Program-made: the position numbers and the translations under genes
Notes under the pieces: model-generated
Seen by the model: only the letters and a program-made list of their open reading frames with translations
What the model was told of the DNA's origin: nothing
Database searches by the model: none
Shown here: one piece after another, positions 63,498 to 64,000 of the stretch
How the letters are laid out: every line of letters starts with the position of its first letter
How positions within the stretch are numbered: the stretch's first letter is position 1
Origin: 2-12-FULL-35-23 sp965196985
GTDB lineage: Bacteria > Pseudomonadota > Gammaproteobacteria > UBA12402
NCBI GenBank assembly: GCA_965196985.1
Contig: CBDALO010000043.1
Span: 1-64,000 of the forward strand
Length of the DNA: 64,000 bases
Direction: 5' to 3'

Positions 63498-63760
63498 TGG
63501 CTTTGTCGCATAAATAGATTTTGGCCTTCTTACAGTACCGTCATCCCGGAAATTTCGCACACGGACGTGCGAAATTGTCCGGGATCCAATACGATGCCAG
63601 GGATGGTAAGTAGTAAAATGGTGAAGTTAATACCATTTACTCCTGGACTTACCCTTACGGGCACAGGCCGGATATTAAGTGCTTCTAAACTCGCTTCGCT
63701 CGTTAAGAATCACTAAGTTCCGGGGTGACGTGCCCAAAAAAGGATTTATGCAACAACGCC
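63498..63760. mobile_element. MITE (263 bp) between murE and mraY
   Basis: Terminal inverted repeats GGCTTTGTCGCATAAAT (left) and GGCGTTGTTGCATAAAT (right, complement) and an 8 bp target duplication TTTTGCAG (63490-63497 and 63761-63768). It has no transposase. Inside is a palindrome ATCCCGGA/TCCGGGAT with AATTTCGCAC/GTGCGAAATT at 63542-63584, a REP-type sequence. The ends resemble those of IS5/IS982-type elements. Confidence 0.8.
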
Positions 63761-63830
63761 TTTTGCAGCCGGGAGAGTAAATGGAAACAGACCCTAGATA
63801 TAGATTAGAAATAAAAGGGAAGAAGCACGT

Positions 63831-64000
63831 ATGTTACTTTGGTTAATGCATTTACTACAACACCTCTATCATGGTTTTGGGGTTTTTCAGTATCTAACTT
63901 TGCGTTCAATCTTAAGTACATTAACTGCTCTGTTGATTGCTTTATTACTAGGTCCGCAAGTTATTAAACGTTTGGCACGCTATAAAGTTGGACAGGTGGT
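63831..64000 (+). CDS. mraY: Phospho-MurNAc-pentapeptide translocase MraY (5' part)
   Basis: The first 56 residues of MraY, the membrane enzyme that makes lipid I; the rest is beyond the window. MLLWLMHLLQHLYHGFGVFQ, YLTLRSILSTLTALLIALLL and GPQVIKRLARYKVGQVV match the conserved first helix and the following cytoplasmic loop. ATG 63831 follows AAGGGAAGAAGCACGT. murF, normally just upstream, is absent. Confidence 0.95.
   Translation, partial: MLLWLMHLLQHLYHGFGVFQYLTLRSILSTLTALLIALLLGPQVIKRLARYKVGQV

Noticed and set aside
63542..63584. Palindrome ATCCCGGA/TCCGGGAT as a specific operator
   Set aside because: It lies inside the MITE and looks like a common REP-type sequence, so a regulatory role is not supported.
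63492..63716. 74 residue ORF after murE as a small gene or murF piece
   Set aside because: It runs through the palindromes of the MITE, has no ribosome site and no resemblance to MurF.
1..64000. tRNA genes or prophage structural genes
   Set aside because: I looked for cloverleaf patterns and for capsid, tail or lysis motifs and saw none; only rnpB is a convincing housekeeping RNA.

Overview
This AT-rich window comes from a gammaproteobacterium. The evidence is the division and cell wall cluster mraZ-rsmH-ftsL-ftsI-murE-mraY, a type A RNase P RNA, a class 2 MTA phosphorylase next to apt, and NsrR with a CX4CX5C iron-sulfur motif. The density of insertion sequences, the broken purine salvage and transporter genes and the large lineage-specific proteins fit a host-adapted lineage (Legionellales/Coxiellaceae-like or Piscirickettsia-like). 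The genus cannot be named from the sequence alone.

Layout. 0-5 kb: an IS4-type transposase split by an IS256 element, a MITE end fused to an XRE remnant, a MazEF/PemIK-like toxin-antitoxin pair, a lipoprotein and two hypotheticals. 5-10 kb: one MFS gene broken by an IS256 and an IS66 element. 10-13.5 kb: apt split by a 1.95 kb IS, then mtnP. 13.6-18.4 kb: a three-gene transposition module (broken zinc-ribbon protein, DDE integrase, AAA ATPase) split by an IS110 element with a probable bridge RNA, then an IS982 remnant. 18.5-27 kb: two more copies of the 1.95 kb IS, a glycine-zipper lipoprotein, and an IS256 carrying two nested elements. 27-32 kb: a Bcr/CflA-type transporter, radA with a G9 frameshift, and rnpB. 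32-42.5 kb: ISKra4 and IS91 elements, two of them nested, cutting a large (926 codon) hypothetical gene. 43.0-46.7 kb: a compact five-gene operon for alternative oxidase, NsrR, group III truncated globin, TehB-like methyltransferase and cytochrome P450. 47.2-55.3 kb: a Russian doll of mobile elements five levels deep. 55.3-58 kb: a third IS91 and a paralogue of the large hypothetical protein. 58-64 kb: the dcw cluster, in which murF is missing and a 263 bp MITE lies before mraY.

How the genes work together. The operon at 43-46.7 kb looks like a nitric oxide stress cassette: an NO sensor repressor autoregulating an NO-insensitive terminal oxidase, an NO-binding globin, a methyltransferase and a P450. 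The dcw genes drive septal peptidoglycan synthesis. Almost everything else is mobile DNA. Target-site duplications and terminal repeats could be read for most elements, so the insertion order and several pre-insertion genes (IS4 transposase, apt, most of the MFS gene, the 926 codon gene, both IS66 elements) can be rebuilt from the sequence.
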